From contig NC_135252.1 in NCBI RefSeq assembly GCF_964204865.1, positions 11,801,383 to 11,865,382 on the forward strand: a stretch of 64,000 nucleotides of DNA, given 5' to 3'. A program made the position numbers and the translations under genes. The notes under the pieces are model-generated. The model had not been told where the DNA came from, did not search any database, and worked only from the letters and a program-made list of their open reading frames with translations. Below are positions 11,201 through 23,800 of this stretch, one piece after another (the first letter of the stretch is position 1; every line of letters starts with the position of its first letter). This stretch comes from Styela clava (Eukaryota > Chordata > Ascidiacea > Stolidobranchia > Styelidae).

Positions 11201-12792
11201 TGCCTTGGTTGACTCAGGTTATATCATTCGAAATTAAATTGCGAGTCTAATATGAAATGACCTTTTGTCGTCGCTTTTCGTCAATCTGAATCAACTCAAA
11301 TAGACAATAGCCATAAACAAGCAATCTTATTAACGCTTAGCTTTTGTCTTGTTATTTGCATTGGGAGTATTTAGGTAAACCTAAAAAGTCGAATAAAGCA
11401 AGCGTGGTCAGCAACACTCGTTGGTCGAAATCACTTCCAAAAATAGCAGAGCGAGTATTAATCATTGAAACTAATTCACTTTAGATCTAGAATGAGAGTC
11501 AATTAAAAATTAGGAAATAATAAAATCAAATTATCGTGGGAGCGCATGGTGCAAAAACTTGATATGAACGACGCAAGCACGCGCTGTCTTCAAAAACCAA
11601 AAATTATAGCAGCGCGGTAATTATGGCGTAAATTTGAAATCTACCTAAATTGCGTCTTTAACTCTAACGGCAATAGTTTAATTATATTTTTTTCACAGCG
11701 ACAATCTTAATTTTTCATTTATGTAACTTCGAGGCCCGCTTGCGGGATTCTACATTGTCTATAAATCCTGTCTCGTATTTCTGAGTAGGGTTCAACCAAT
11801 AGATTGAGCGCAATCATCCTACTGAACTCCTATTTAATGGCATGTAAAATATTGTTGTGAAAATATTTTGACCTTCTCTGCATTTTTTTTTGATATACCT
11901 GTATGTTTTCCCTCGTTTTTCTTCGTACTTTTTCTTTGTTACAGTTAGCTGCGCTCTGTATATCAATCCCCAAATGAATATTTGATGCAGAGCATAGAGA
12001 GTCCACACGAACGCTCTAGTTAATGCTGAAGTTTCATCAGGTGGTAACTTCCAGTAATACCACGTGCTTGTGCAATGGTTTCCACTTCGTCCTAAAATTC
12101 AATTAACCGAAAATCAAACTTTATATATATTCCAACGACATTGGAACAAATGAATGCTGCTGCTGCATTGGAAAAAAATATCCAAAATTGCAGAAAAGTA
12201 TTTAAAATATTGATAAAGTTTCTTGACCATAAATGTAAATGGAAAGCATATATTCAACGAGAATGTTTCTAAAAATATTCGTACCAGGTATACTGGTATC
12301 ATTACATCCATCTGGTTCTGACATGAGTCGATCTTGTGATGAATTAACTTCATAATGCGTGTATCCTGATTTGGCATCCCAATCCACGAGTTCACCTAGG
12401 AAAGTATTGATTCGTTCATTAGCATTTTGTGTAGTATGGAAATTCTGTAAGCTTGTGCAGTTTGCCTGAATCAATCTCGAGTGAACTCTAAGAACTAATT
12501 TGTTATGTATTTACAATTAACGTCAAATAAATTATCTTCGACAGATAAAATTCTTAAGAGTAGCCAATTTAAACTACAAGGTCAGTTAAGATCGAATATG
12601 GAGATTACACTCGCATTGTTCCTTCCGAAATCGGCCTGCAATAAGATTTACAAAATCAAAATTGCCAACTACCCAGATAAATCACTTTAATGAACTGTTA
12701 TATTGAATGTACGTACCCCACAGCCACATCATTCCAAGGATGAATACAATGAATAGAAGTCCACCACCAAGTGCAATTATATCTTGTCGCAT
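8300..12792 (-). CDS. Polytopic membrane protein rich in membrane-embedded histidines (519 aa, 8 exons), family not recognised
   Basis: Exons 12792-12717, 12395-12285, 12091-11899, 10772-10646, 10012-9867, 9622-9473, 9292-9151 and 8914-8300. All seven junctions have GT-AG ends and compatible phases, and the sum is exactly 520 codons with the stop. The protein opens with a hydrophobic anchor (LLFIVFILGMMWLW), then a Cys-containing, probably extracellular loop with NxS/NxT sequons, then about nine further hydrophobic segments. Histidines recur in or beside the segments: ALHQIF, NALFHVLHLVQTH, YHGFAFAW, YHPMENTWGHTLGFFHTA, FIHATIVAVQTG. Other striking runs are QDVSISTSQ and LLMEYKDRG. The last 45 residues are polar and probably cytosolic. 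The histidine pattern suggests heme, metal or proton handling, but that is inference. I cannot place it in a named family; it could be an uncharacterised conserved family. The model stops at a clear TAA. Confidence 0.8.
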
Positions 12793-15700
12793 GATTGTTG
12801 GCTGTTGTTAATGATCTATTCTATATACTTAATTTATCAACTGTAAAAATATATTCTAATGAAATGAAAAATCCTCTTCCAGAACCGTTATGTTAAGCAA
12901 AAAAAACAACAACAACTAAATCGTTTAACTGTTCCATGGGATGATTTGAGCAATACGAACCATCCCAATTTCCGAGTCGTGTGCAGAAAAACTTGCCAAT
13001 TGTCAAAAAATTGTTACCATAAAAACACGAAGCTAGAAGGAAAGTTACTTTTACGAGTATATATATCAGCAGTATTACATCACAATGGAAACATATCGCA
13101 CGAACTTATTCGCGAAAGTTTACTCAATTCGAATTACGTTGAGTTGTAAATGTACAACCTTTAGTCGACATCTACAATTTACAATAAATAGGTACTTTAC
13201 TAAAACGTATCGACTTTGTAAAGATCAGCAAATAACGGTATTCGGCAAGCAAAGCCTTCAATTTGAGATGCAAAATCGATCCCTTTTACAGAAATATGAA
13301 CTGGTTTCTGATAGGTAGCTTAAATACACACAATAACTGTCAGGTTATGGCGCGACTTTACGAATCGTTTTTTACTGCCAATTAAATGAGCATTCCTCCT
13401 TCCCCCAGCAAACCAGGCACTCGTCGTATATTCTTTTCTACTATACTTAATATATTTTCTAAGCACAACCACGTACATAACCTTCAGGCTGACTATGGTT
13501 TGACGTCAATTTTCATAGGTTTTAAAGGTACGACTCAGTTATGACTCAGCAGTTATTGGAACAAACTTCAGACTCGCACCTCATGTTGTTAAAATCACGC
13601 AGTAAGTTATCTTATTTACTGAACTTTCACTGATGAACAATTATTAATTATGTCAGATAAAAAAATTTATTATTACCTCATTATTTTTGCAAGGAATGAT
13701 TAGTGCGACACAACAAGTTGGCTCGCCAACTTCATATCATCCAACTTACGGGTAGCAGTCTGAAACATATTAGCATCATAATTTTTGTATATTTCTATAA
13801 TATGTTTCTCTGAAAAAGGCTATTGGGCCGTGATATGGACAGCCAACACACATTACAGCAACTAGACAAAAAACTTTCAGCGAAAGAAAAAAAGGTAAAA
13901 AGGCTATTCAGCCCACTGTAACCAGGAATTGCAGCTTTGTTCAACTCAAGTTCAGTTCATAAAGAATGATGTATGTTACCTATAGCGGTTTACCAAACAA
14001 TTACTAAAGAATGTGTCATGACTCTTAGTCACCCTTATAACTCAGCAAGGTTTTAGTCAATATCGCTGTGTAAAGTTGAACTCACGTGCTGAAGCTATCT
14101 AAAAAACGAAAGAGCACTATATTTATTCTAAGAATTCTCCACCACGTGAAACACTATGAACGAATGAACGCATTGGTCGAAGGAGACTACGTTTGATCTA
14201 ATCACTTAGCATCTTCTGAAGTGCTACTTGTCAGCAATAATTGTCATTATATCGTTGTTCTTGTACCTCGTCGCCTCTCAAAATTTAATAGAAATTTGAA
14301 GGTATTAATTTATCCACATCACCGTTCAAGTGTCAAGTCACTTTTGTTGACCAGTATGATTTTTGCCCGAATTTGTTGTATAATTATCCGGTAAATCAAT
14401 ATATACTAAACTTCTATGCTCTTCCCGTGCGCTGCCTTTAAAGTTTGATCAATCATTACTAATATGCACCCAGATGTTTAGTACCTGCCAATTACAATTT
14501 TTTAAACACTCTTACATTTATTATTCATGGTCAGCAATTTGACAGAATGTTACTAATGGATTCCGTTGTCTGCGCTGTTTGTCGGTATGCTTTGCGATTG
14601 TGATTTAGAATCATGTAATTTAAAAAAAGCTTATGTTTCACAAATTTTGAAACAACTGTATGGAACTCAATTTTTAGACATTATTCTGATGGATATAAGT
14701 GGTCACTCTCTCAGTAGTTTACTCAGGTCATCACCCTGAAGCGTTTACATTATGTTTTGCATGACATTTTATCACAACACTTGATAAGACTTAAAGGAAT
14801 TTTCATTTACGTAGGACTTGAAACTGCAACACTTCTTTAGAACATGCTATGCCTGTAATCCTCAATTGATTATTTTATTGAATTTTCGTTTCTCAGAATG
14901 TCAAAATGGGACATAAGTCACTCTTGTTCTACTGCAGCGATATGTTCGCATCTTTTTTAGCTCCGCTACCAATCATTTAGCAAATCGACTAATGATAGCA
15001 GAGCACGTTTTTTTAGAAAGGGCGAATGAAGTTCCTCCTCTTGCAGAAAAAAAATTAATTGGAGTATCATCTGCCTACTTTTCAATTTAATATACTAATC
15101 CTGTCTAATAATATTGTATCAACCGTCTAGTCTCTGGTGTTTTGAATTTTCCGAAAAAATAACGTTATTAGCGGAATTTAATATTATCTTGTCATTTGTT
15201 TGTATTGCCTCGCCACTGTTCGCACTCAACTTTATCCTTCAACTTTTTGTGACCACAGTGAATATGATAAAAAGACACGATTAAACATTAATCCAAATAT
15301 CGACTTTACATAACTTCAAAAACAAATAATTTCGTGAGATCCAGAGATATGAGCAACATAAACTTGAAGAGTCTTGACAAGAATACCAACGTCAGCATTC
15401 GCTTACTAGTTTCATACGAGGCAGACCTACCCCACTGAGAAAGCAAATAACCTCATTTAATACTGTGTGTTCGGAGGCTTCGCCCGGACTCTTGTATTAA
15501 TTCATATGTAACAAATATTTGTTACGTAACTAGCATTGTGTAACGTTGCGTAACTACAGTCTGTGATGCCCGACCTGTGGTTTTTCGGATATTTGCACAA
15601 GAAAAGAATGTATATAATATTATATAACATCCAATTTCCATCAAACTAGTCTAATTTTATTTAGTTCTCAATATTTATGAACACTTTTTTATTCATAAGC

Positions 15701-17854
15701 ACGAAAAATCATTGTTTTTATTTTTTGTATTCATGATTGCTTGAGACGACACGGAAATGGCGCTTCGTACGAAACTATATTTTTCACTGCTAATGGCGGA
15801 AAGTACTTTTATATTACATTGGTTCAATTACATATTCCTTGTGCCAACTTTTCCTTCGGGTTTAGCACCATAATTTTAACTTAATAAATTCAGTCACAGA
15901 TAATTCGAACACGACAGTACATTAGTGGCATTCAACTTTTGCTCGGGATACGAACAGATTCACTCGAATAGATTTGTAAGTTCGATGGAATGAAATATCG
16001 TGCGTTGCTTTGAGTATTTGGATATTGAGTACTGCTTGTCAATATATATCACTAAATATAGGTAATTTGATAGAAAGCGTCAGTAACTATGGTTGCGTAG
16101 TTGCGTCTGAGGAACTTTGTCAATAATTAACCAATTAGAATTGTTTTACCAAACAGGGTCATGTTATGTCAAACTTATTTATGACTGAATTGAGTGTGAA
16201 AATTACGAGCAATTAACATTAGCAAAATACGATTACAAACTGCTTCCGTACAAAATTTCTCATCGCGAATCGGCAGCCGACACAAACGCGCAACACAGGT
16301 TCATGAAATGCCTTGAGCGTTGAGCCATTGCCTTTCAATTCAATTTAACTTTCGTATTTGCAATAACCCGCCGCGGAAATACAATAAATCGCGTGTCAAG
16401 ATGATTTTAATACACAAAGTCACTCTTAAAAGCATTGTGTGTTTGTTATATACAAGGGCGGTGATTTTTATGTACAAAGCGACTGGCATCAGTCATCGCC
16501 CGCCTAGACCACGCCGAAGTCGAAAATCCGCGCGATGGCGCAATTGATTTCGATGCCAGCGAGACAACTGTGGGCACAAGGAACCAGAAAATTTTAAGAG
16601 TTACTGCGTTGGATTCTAGAAGACCCTAGTAAATTTACTACAAAAATTTCAAGACTGTAGATCAGGTAATTATAGAGAAAAGCGAAAAACATGAACACTG
16701 TCAAATTTATCTTCAATGGGGCCCGAGAAAATGATTTGGTAAAACGCTATGCTTCGAGTATGCATCTCAAACATTTTCCTAGTATGCAAATGAAACGAAC
16801 GATGAATACTTCTAAAGTTTAGACAGCAAGGAGTATCAATTTTTATTCTAATGTGTCAAACGTTAAAAAAAATAACAAAACAAGATAGCAAGCGATGATG
16901 CACAAAAATGCGGTAAGAATGTAGCAAAGGGAAGCATTGTATACTCCCCTTCAATATATGCTATTAAACAAGAATTTCTGAATTTATCCTGGATTTCGCA
17001 CAAAACATTGTAAACCAGAATATACAAAGCAAAGCCAGAAAAAAATATTGTGACGATATAGCCCCTGGGAAAATCCTGCAATCGTGTGATATCAAGGCAT
17101 AATATAACTTTGCTTGCAATCAATCGATCTCGCCTATTTTTGCGTCCACAACAATAATGACCATTAGGTCTCCTATATTTGTGAAAATATTTCTTATCGT
17201 TTTGAAGAATTGTGAGCGGAGTTTTAGCTAATACAAAATATCATAATCTTAACTATCACTGCAATTATTATATAAAATATCATGAAATCGAACAAAAAAA
17301 TTAGGCTAAAAAAAGTTCAGATTGAAGTAAAAGATGTCATATCCGACACCATATGTTGACAGTGGACAAAGTCACGCAAATTGGATGAATTAGTAAATCA
17401 AGGCATTAATCAGATTTACATTTTTTTCCTGAGAACTGTGGAAATCACGATACCAGTAACCTGAAGTTGATAACTATACATAAAATCAATACAGAAATCT
17501 GCAAGCAATCTTCGAAATTTCCTTAATTTGAAAAATGATAACTTTGGCGTTGAGTAATAGCTAATACATATAGCAATGTAAAGTATAGAAGGTACACTAC
17601 AATAACTGTTCCCGTGTCGGACAATATCTTCAGATTCAAGGCGTCTGAAAAATAATTAGGTTTAATCCTTGCCACAAAGATTTTTGGTAGAATTCAATCA
17701 GCCATTTCAGCCGTTTATTATCAGCCATCAATAATTCTTAATTTAGCTGTCACTGCTGTTAAACCGCAACTAATTTGTTTCTGATGTAAATCTGTGCATT
17801 GAGTCGCAATGATGATGATACTAAAATAAAACACATCGACAGCAAATTCCCTAT
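12793..17854. other. Intergenic region, nothing supported
   Basis: About 5 kb between the promoter side of the membrane-protein gene and the 3' end of the adhesion GPCR. It is AT-rich. The short open frames (for example 12946-13318 and 16863-17123) lack acceptor/donor context and protein-like composition. The part next to 17854 should contain the GPCR 3' UTR. Confidence 0.4.
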
Positions 17855-20800
17855 TTATTTGTGAACTGGATGAGATTCTGTTGACACTTTTCGTCTCCAA
17901 CTTCTTGTGAATTTACTGTTGAGTGATCGAAGACTACTTGTACTACTTGCTCTTGAACGACCATTTTGACTACGAATCTTTGCTAACTGCATATGGCGTT
18001 GCATTGCACGTCGAACCTAGGAACAAGCAAAATAGTTGATACAATGAATAAATAGTAATTCTTTGACTTATACACGAACTAGCAATTTTGAAAAATTATC
18101 AATGAATTGGCGACAGCGTGTGCCAATTATAATCGACAGTTTCATGATTTTCAGTCGTTCTCTTGCTTTGAAAATTATAAATGAAAATTTCATTATGTTT
18201 ATTTTTACATGTCACCGATCAGAACTGTAAGAAATCTGTAACAAAATACAAAGTCAGACACCCAGAAGCAAGAGCACACCACATGAAACCAAAAAACAAA
18301 AAATAAAATACCTCTCCATTCATCAAACAATATACAATGAAAATCACAAGTCCTTGCGTAGAATTTATGATCAGGAAAAACATCATTAATTCATAGCTGT
18401 TGTAGACCCACATTCCGCAAATCCAGGGTATACCAAGTATAGGCAACAGAACCAGTGCGCCTGCAATAAAATATATAACTAATTTATGGAAGGAAATGTT
18501 AAACATATCTAACACGTAACAACTTGCTGAGTAAAAATTAGGATTGTGCATATAGCTGTTGTTAACAACTGAGCCCATTGCAATTGCAAACATTTGTGTT
18601 GAAATAAATTATTCTGTTGATAAAAACATATTTAAAGTGCTTACCTTTTACAGCTGCCTTCACATCATTGACGAAATGCTTCCCTGTTGATTCTTCCTTC
18701 ATTGGTGATTGATTCACAGCCTGTGCTCGGTTATACATATATGCTTGAGATGGGATCCGACCGTCAAATCTGAATAGTTACAATTCATTAAAGTTTTATT
18801 ATCATTCGTTCATATCAATGAAGCACTGTTTAAGAACAAAGGTTGAACATTTTATAGAATTGGAAAAATATTTTTCTACCAAATGCTTTTACTTAATCGC
18901 CGGGAAAGTGTTTCCCCTTTGAAACACGTGTGTCTGTTGTTAAGTTAATGCAATCCTTGGGAAGGGGGAAATGTGAACGTTCTTCTCACCTGCTAGGAGA
19001 TTGACGTGGACTTGAGTTCATATTTTTCGTAGTAGGTGGTTTTTCTGAATGACCATTAGATGTTGATCCATAATCAGTATTGGGTTCTGATTTCCCTTCT
19101 TTAGGTTTATTAGTCTTGGCTTCTGACGTCTTGTATTTTGACTATTAATAGAGGTTATAGTTTTAAGTTTCTACCTGCTGAGTGGACCACTCAGGTGTTT
19201 TTTTTTAATCATCGTAATGATAGTCAACTAGGTAGTTTTATACAGTGGTTGTATCCAGGGATTGCTTGATTGTTCTTGGAATGCCGTGCTAATCAGAGAA
19301 CTTGATTTTAGAGCTATAACGTCGGCACGGTTTTCTAAGATGAGGGAACCGTGGTTAGCACGATACAAAAGGAAATTTTGAATCCCGTCGCTGGTTTTAT
19401 ACGACACGGACCCCTGTATGTGGCTCATGGTTTAATATATCGATGCGGACCTTGCAACGAATCTTTTGTGACGCATACACGAAACTCATCTGTTTATAAA
19501 ATTGTAAAACCAATAACAAGCCCTGGCTCACATGTGAATCCATATCTTTTTGTCCATACGTTTTGTTAATGTATGAACTGCTTGTGTCTCTTCCAGTATA
19601 TTTTCTTCCACTTGAGGAAGTACTCGGTTTGAATGGGCGGATAGTTTGGCTTCTTCCAGAAACTTTAACAAGAACCTATGAGAGAAAGTACACGAATTAA
19701 TTTGCTTTCAATCAGGATCCGTGGTACCTGTAAATTTCAAAATTCCATTTTCAAAATTCTAAGCCACCAATCAATAGAGTAATGAATTCGTTTCTAAAGC
19801 CATGATCAGTTCTGGATAGTAAAGTTGGAGGGCAATTAAACAAGACTTTCATATCTTATGCCAATATGGAAAAACATCAATAGGACGGTTTAGTTAAAGT
19901 GGAACATGGACTGTTATCCTGTTACCAGCGCTCGACATAAATAGATAATTATAGTTTGTAGTACTTCATCTTCCAACCTACATTTGTTTCCCAATTTTTA
20001 CTTTTCAAATGAACACTACACGGGAGTAGAGCCACAGAACGCTATCAATCCAGCATTCAGAATCATGGTGAATTGTGGTGTGTTTATGTATTTTCATCTC
20101 CATACCTGAACAACTTTGCACAAGATGACGAAGTTGATCAAAATAATAATTAAAGCTGGAAAAATAAATGACCATGACATTCCAGATTTCGCACTCAACC
20201 AACATTGTTCATATTTTGATCCTGAAAAATGTGATTAATCTTGAATAATTTATATATGTCCATATGATGCCTATGTTTCCAGTGTAAAGTATTACTCAAA
20301 AATACTCAAACTTAATAACTACAAAAATACTCAAACTTAAATACTCAAACTTAATAACAAACTTATCAAAATCTTTTAGGCCCCAGAACAAGTATTTGAA
20401 CCATTAATTGGGCAATTCACTACAGCAAAACATTCTCAGTGATAGTTGCATTTACAATTGATCTTGTCCTTGTCGCAAAAACAAAAACAAAGAGGGGTGA
20501 GAATTACAATACAAGCACACAAAATAATCCAAACAAAGGCGGAACAACCTCCCAAAAAATTATATCAAAATAGTGCAACAGCTACTGGAATGTTTCGATG
20601 AAATGAAAATTTACTCTAGGAATTAACATATGCCTGATTTTCGAAAAAATACTAATTGTTATTAAATTCACATTATAATTTAGAAATCAATAAGGAACTT
20701 GGCTGAGAACTCAAAAAATCGCAATTTTAAATAATACCGATTTGAATTAATCTGCAAGAATACCCAGAGAATTTCTGCATTTTTCGTCCCCAACCCATAA

Positions 20801-23800
20801 CCATAAAACGATTTTACACTAGGCAACATACCGGTGGGTGTAGGAAGTGGTGGATAGAGAACTTCGGTTTCTTTGCAATAAGTGTTATCAGGTTTTAGAT
20901 CCAAATATGTATCGTTTGGAATTCCAACACCTGCCGAAATAGCGACGACCAAGGCTGGAATTATCCAACCAAGTAAGAAAACCCATTTGAGATATTCCAC
21001 AGTTGAATGTACAAAGACCTAAAATATAAAAAAAAATCATAAAATTAGAATAAAACATCAAGTATGTGGCAATCACACACACATCAACCATAAGTTTCAT
21101 TCCGCGTGGATAAGCAGTGTCAATTAACTAGCATGCATTACACCTACATTTAAAAAATAAATATTCCTTTTGTATAACAAAATTTTATCCCACGGTTAAA
21201 TCTAAAAATTTTCCCCTCTTTCAAATAAGTATAGATAAATACACAAGTACACAAATACGGCTGTAGTATTAGGTATATTCATCAAAACATGTGGATGCAA
21301 AACGAACACATGTGGGGTACGGAAGCCTTGTCAAAACCTATAAAACACTTACTTGTACAACATATAAGTACAAAAATATTCCCTCAATGAGCATCCAGAA
21401 AAATGACGCGAGTAAGAAGAAATGCGTAATGATTGCCGTCGACAAACATGCTACATCATTGTTGATAGCAAAATCTACTGTAAGCTAAAATAGAAAATAT
21501 ATACAGGGTTGATGCTAATATTGAATCAAACGGTCTTGGTTTCTTGCGAAACTATCCAGTCGATTTAGAGCTCGACAATTTTTTAAACTATCAAGAAGCT
21601 TCTATCTTTTTATTGATTACATTTCTCTGGGCAATTTTCCCACTTGGTGGGAAGTAAGCTTGTCTAAAGCAAATCTGTATATATATATCAATTGTCTTAA
21701 ATATACAGGCGTTTCTTCCTAATAATAATAGAGCGTTAGTTCTTATATTGATTGTAGGCAACAGCTTGTAGTGAACTCTTGTAGTGAATTGACAAAAGAT
21801 ATCACACCACAAATTACATTCTATATGTATGTAACATGAAATTATATATGATAAAATGAGCAACTACTTCACCTGTGTCGCATGGACAAAGAACAAAGCA
21901 ATAGCAAGATTCATGTGAGCTTTCAATCTGTCGTTCCTAATAGTTGGTCGAACAACATTGAATATGATCAGAGACAAAGCTAACGCCAACACGGAGACAC
22001 CAGAACCGACGTAGCCCACAATCTGTTTAGCCTGAAATTAAAGTTTGGTAGTTTTTAAATTCAGTCTCGAGTACTAAACCGGAATGGTGGAACCCACACG
22101 CAATGCATAAAACGCCAGGTCGATGCTCAAATATATTGACAGGAAAGCCAAAACGAAATAGTACGGGAATGCAATCTGTCACATTAGACTACCGGCAAAG
22201 TGATTTTGACTACCCGTACCGCAGTCTTCACTACTGTGTTTCCACGAAAATAAGACCGAGTCTGCAAATAAAACCTACCCTAAAGAAATCTCTCCTGCAC
22301 ATTTTAAATGATTAATAACCTATGTTTAGCAGTTGTATTACATAAAAACGTGTTATTTATAAGTAAATGGATATCGGTTTTCATATTTTGTATATTCGAA
22401 AATCTCGTAATTCTCCATTTAGCAATTTTGTTTTTGATAAATAAAAATAAAAGACACCCCCCAAAAATAAGCCCCAGTGATATTTTCGGAAAAAAAATTG
22501 AAATAAGATCTAGTCTTAATTTCGGGGAAACACGGTACTAACGGAAACGCAGAACAGTCCCATTTGCGCAATAATTGATGAAGTCGTCATAATTACAGCA
22601 ATTTTGGGGCCTTAAACTAGGGCGAATGTGAACCGCAAACGTCCAAGCCATATTACACGGGTTGTTCCCGAGTGGAAATGTTTGGACAAATAAGATAGAA
22701 AAGCCTTCCTCAATGTGTATTTTGAGAATCATTTCAAATCATGTGATCAAGTATTCATTGTATATTATGTTCGTATTTTATTTCATTTGGGTAAACCTAA
22801 AGGGAATGAAATATATATGTAACTTAGTACATGTAATCAAACCGATGTTCGGATTCCAGTGGGCAGAAGTTGTACACTTTATCATAGGAACGCGTAGGCG
22901 CGCTCTCATTATGAAATTGAACAATTAGATGGTATTGTGTTACAACCATGTTTTGACTTTTAAAAGCGAAATCATTATTTGGTATTCATTAACAGGAACG
23001 ACTGACGAGAGGAATCGACGAGAACAAAAATCATGGCGAACTCAAACAACAAGCCAAGACCGCACTGTCTTTCCATAGTTTTGTTGATTATTTTGTCATT
23101 AATTGTAGGTGGACTAGTACTCGGAGTGGCAATTTATAGGTAAGTTATTACAATTTGTCCTTCATACGTAAATAGTTTCGAAATATTTAATAAACGAACT
23201 AAAAGAGCAAGGGTGGTGTTTTTATTGATGTCCCAAACCTCAGTCATATATGTGGATAATTTTAAACACGGCTCGTCACAAAAACAAATCTATCGCTTTA
23301 AACGGCAAGGTTAATCCAATAACCAATTCCCTAATATTTAGAGATTCCCAAATCATTGCCGGTCTAGGTCGTACTGAAATTGGACTAAAGGACCTGAAAG
23401 ACGGAGTTGCAAAAATACACGCAAAGGTTGGACATGGAATTTCAGCAGGAAATCTGACTGATGAGGCAGTAGAAGATGTTCTGAACCCGGCTCTGGAAGA
23501 CTTGGAAAAAGATTTGAAAAATCAAATCGATCTCCTAAATGCAAAAGTCGATCAAGTAATCAACAGAGTAAGCTGTTACTCTTTAGTTATATATTATTAT
23601 CAGATACCGCACAAGGAATAATTTATACATTAATATTATATTAAGGAATATTTAATCATATTAATGCTCCCTGGCAAATCATAATTTCGTTATATTTCCG
23701 TCCCGAATAAATAAAGATATGCTAGAACTAGAGTAAAGTATCTTGATTTTTGTGATATGGGAAAAATTCCAAGTTTATAATGCACATACCATCTTTGCAA

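Noticed and set aside
12946..13318. Two overlapping plus-strand open frames upstream of the membrane-protein gene
   Set aside because: Start and end are random-looking, composition is AT-driven, and there is no splice support. More likely promoter or 5' region of the minus-strand gene.
16863..17123. Hydrophobic minus-strand frame of 86 codons
   Set aside because: Falls downstream of the GPCR stop, has no splice or poly(A) context, and its hydrophobicity is expected from AT-rich codons.
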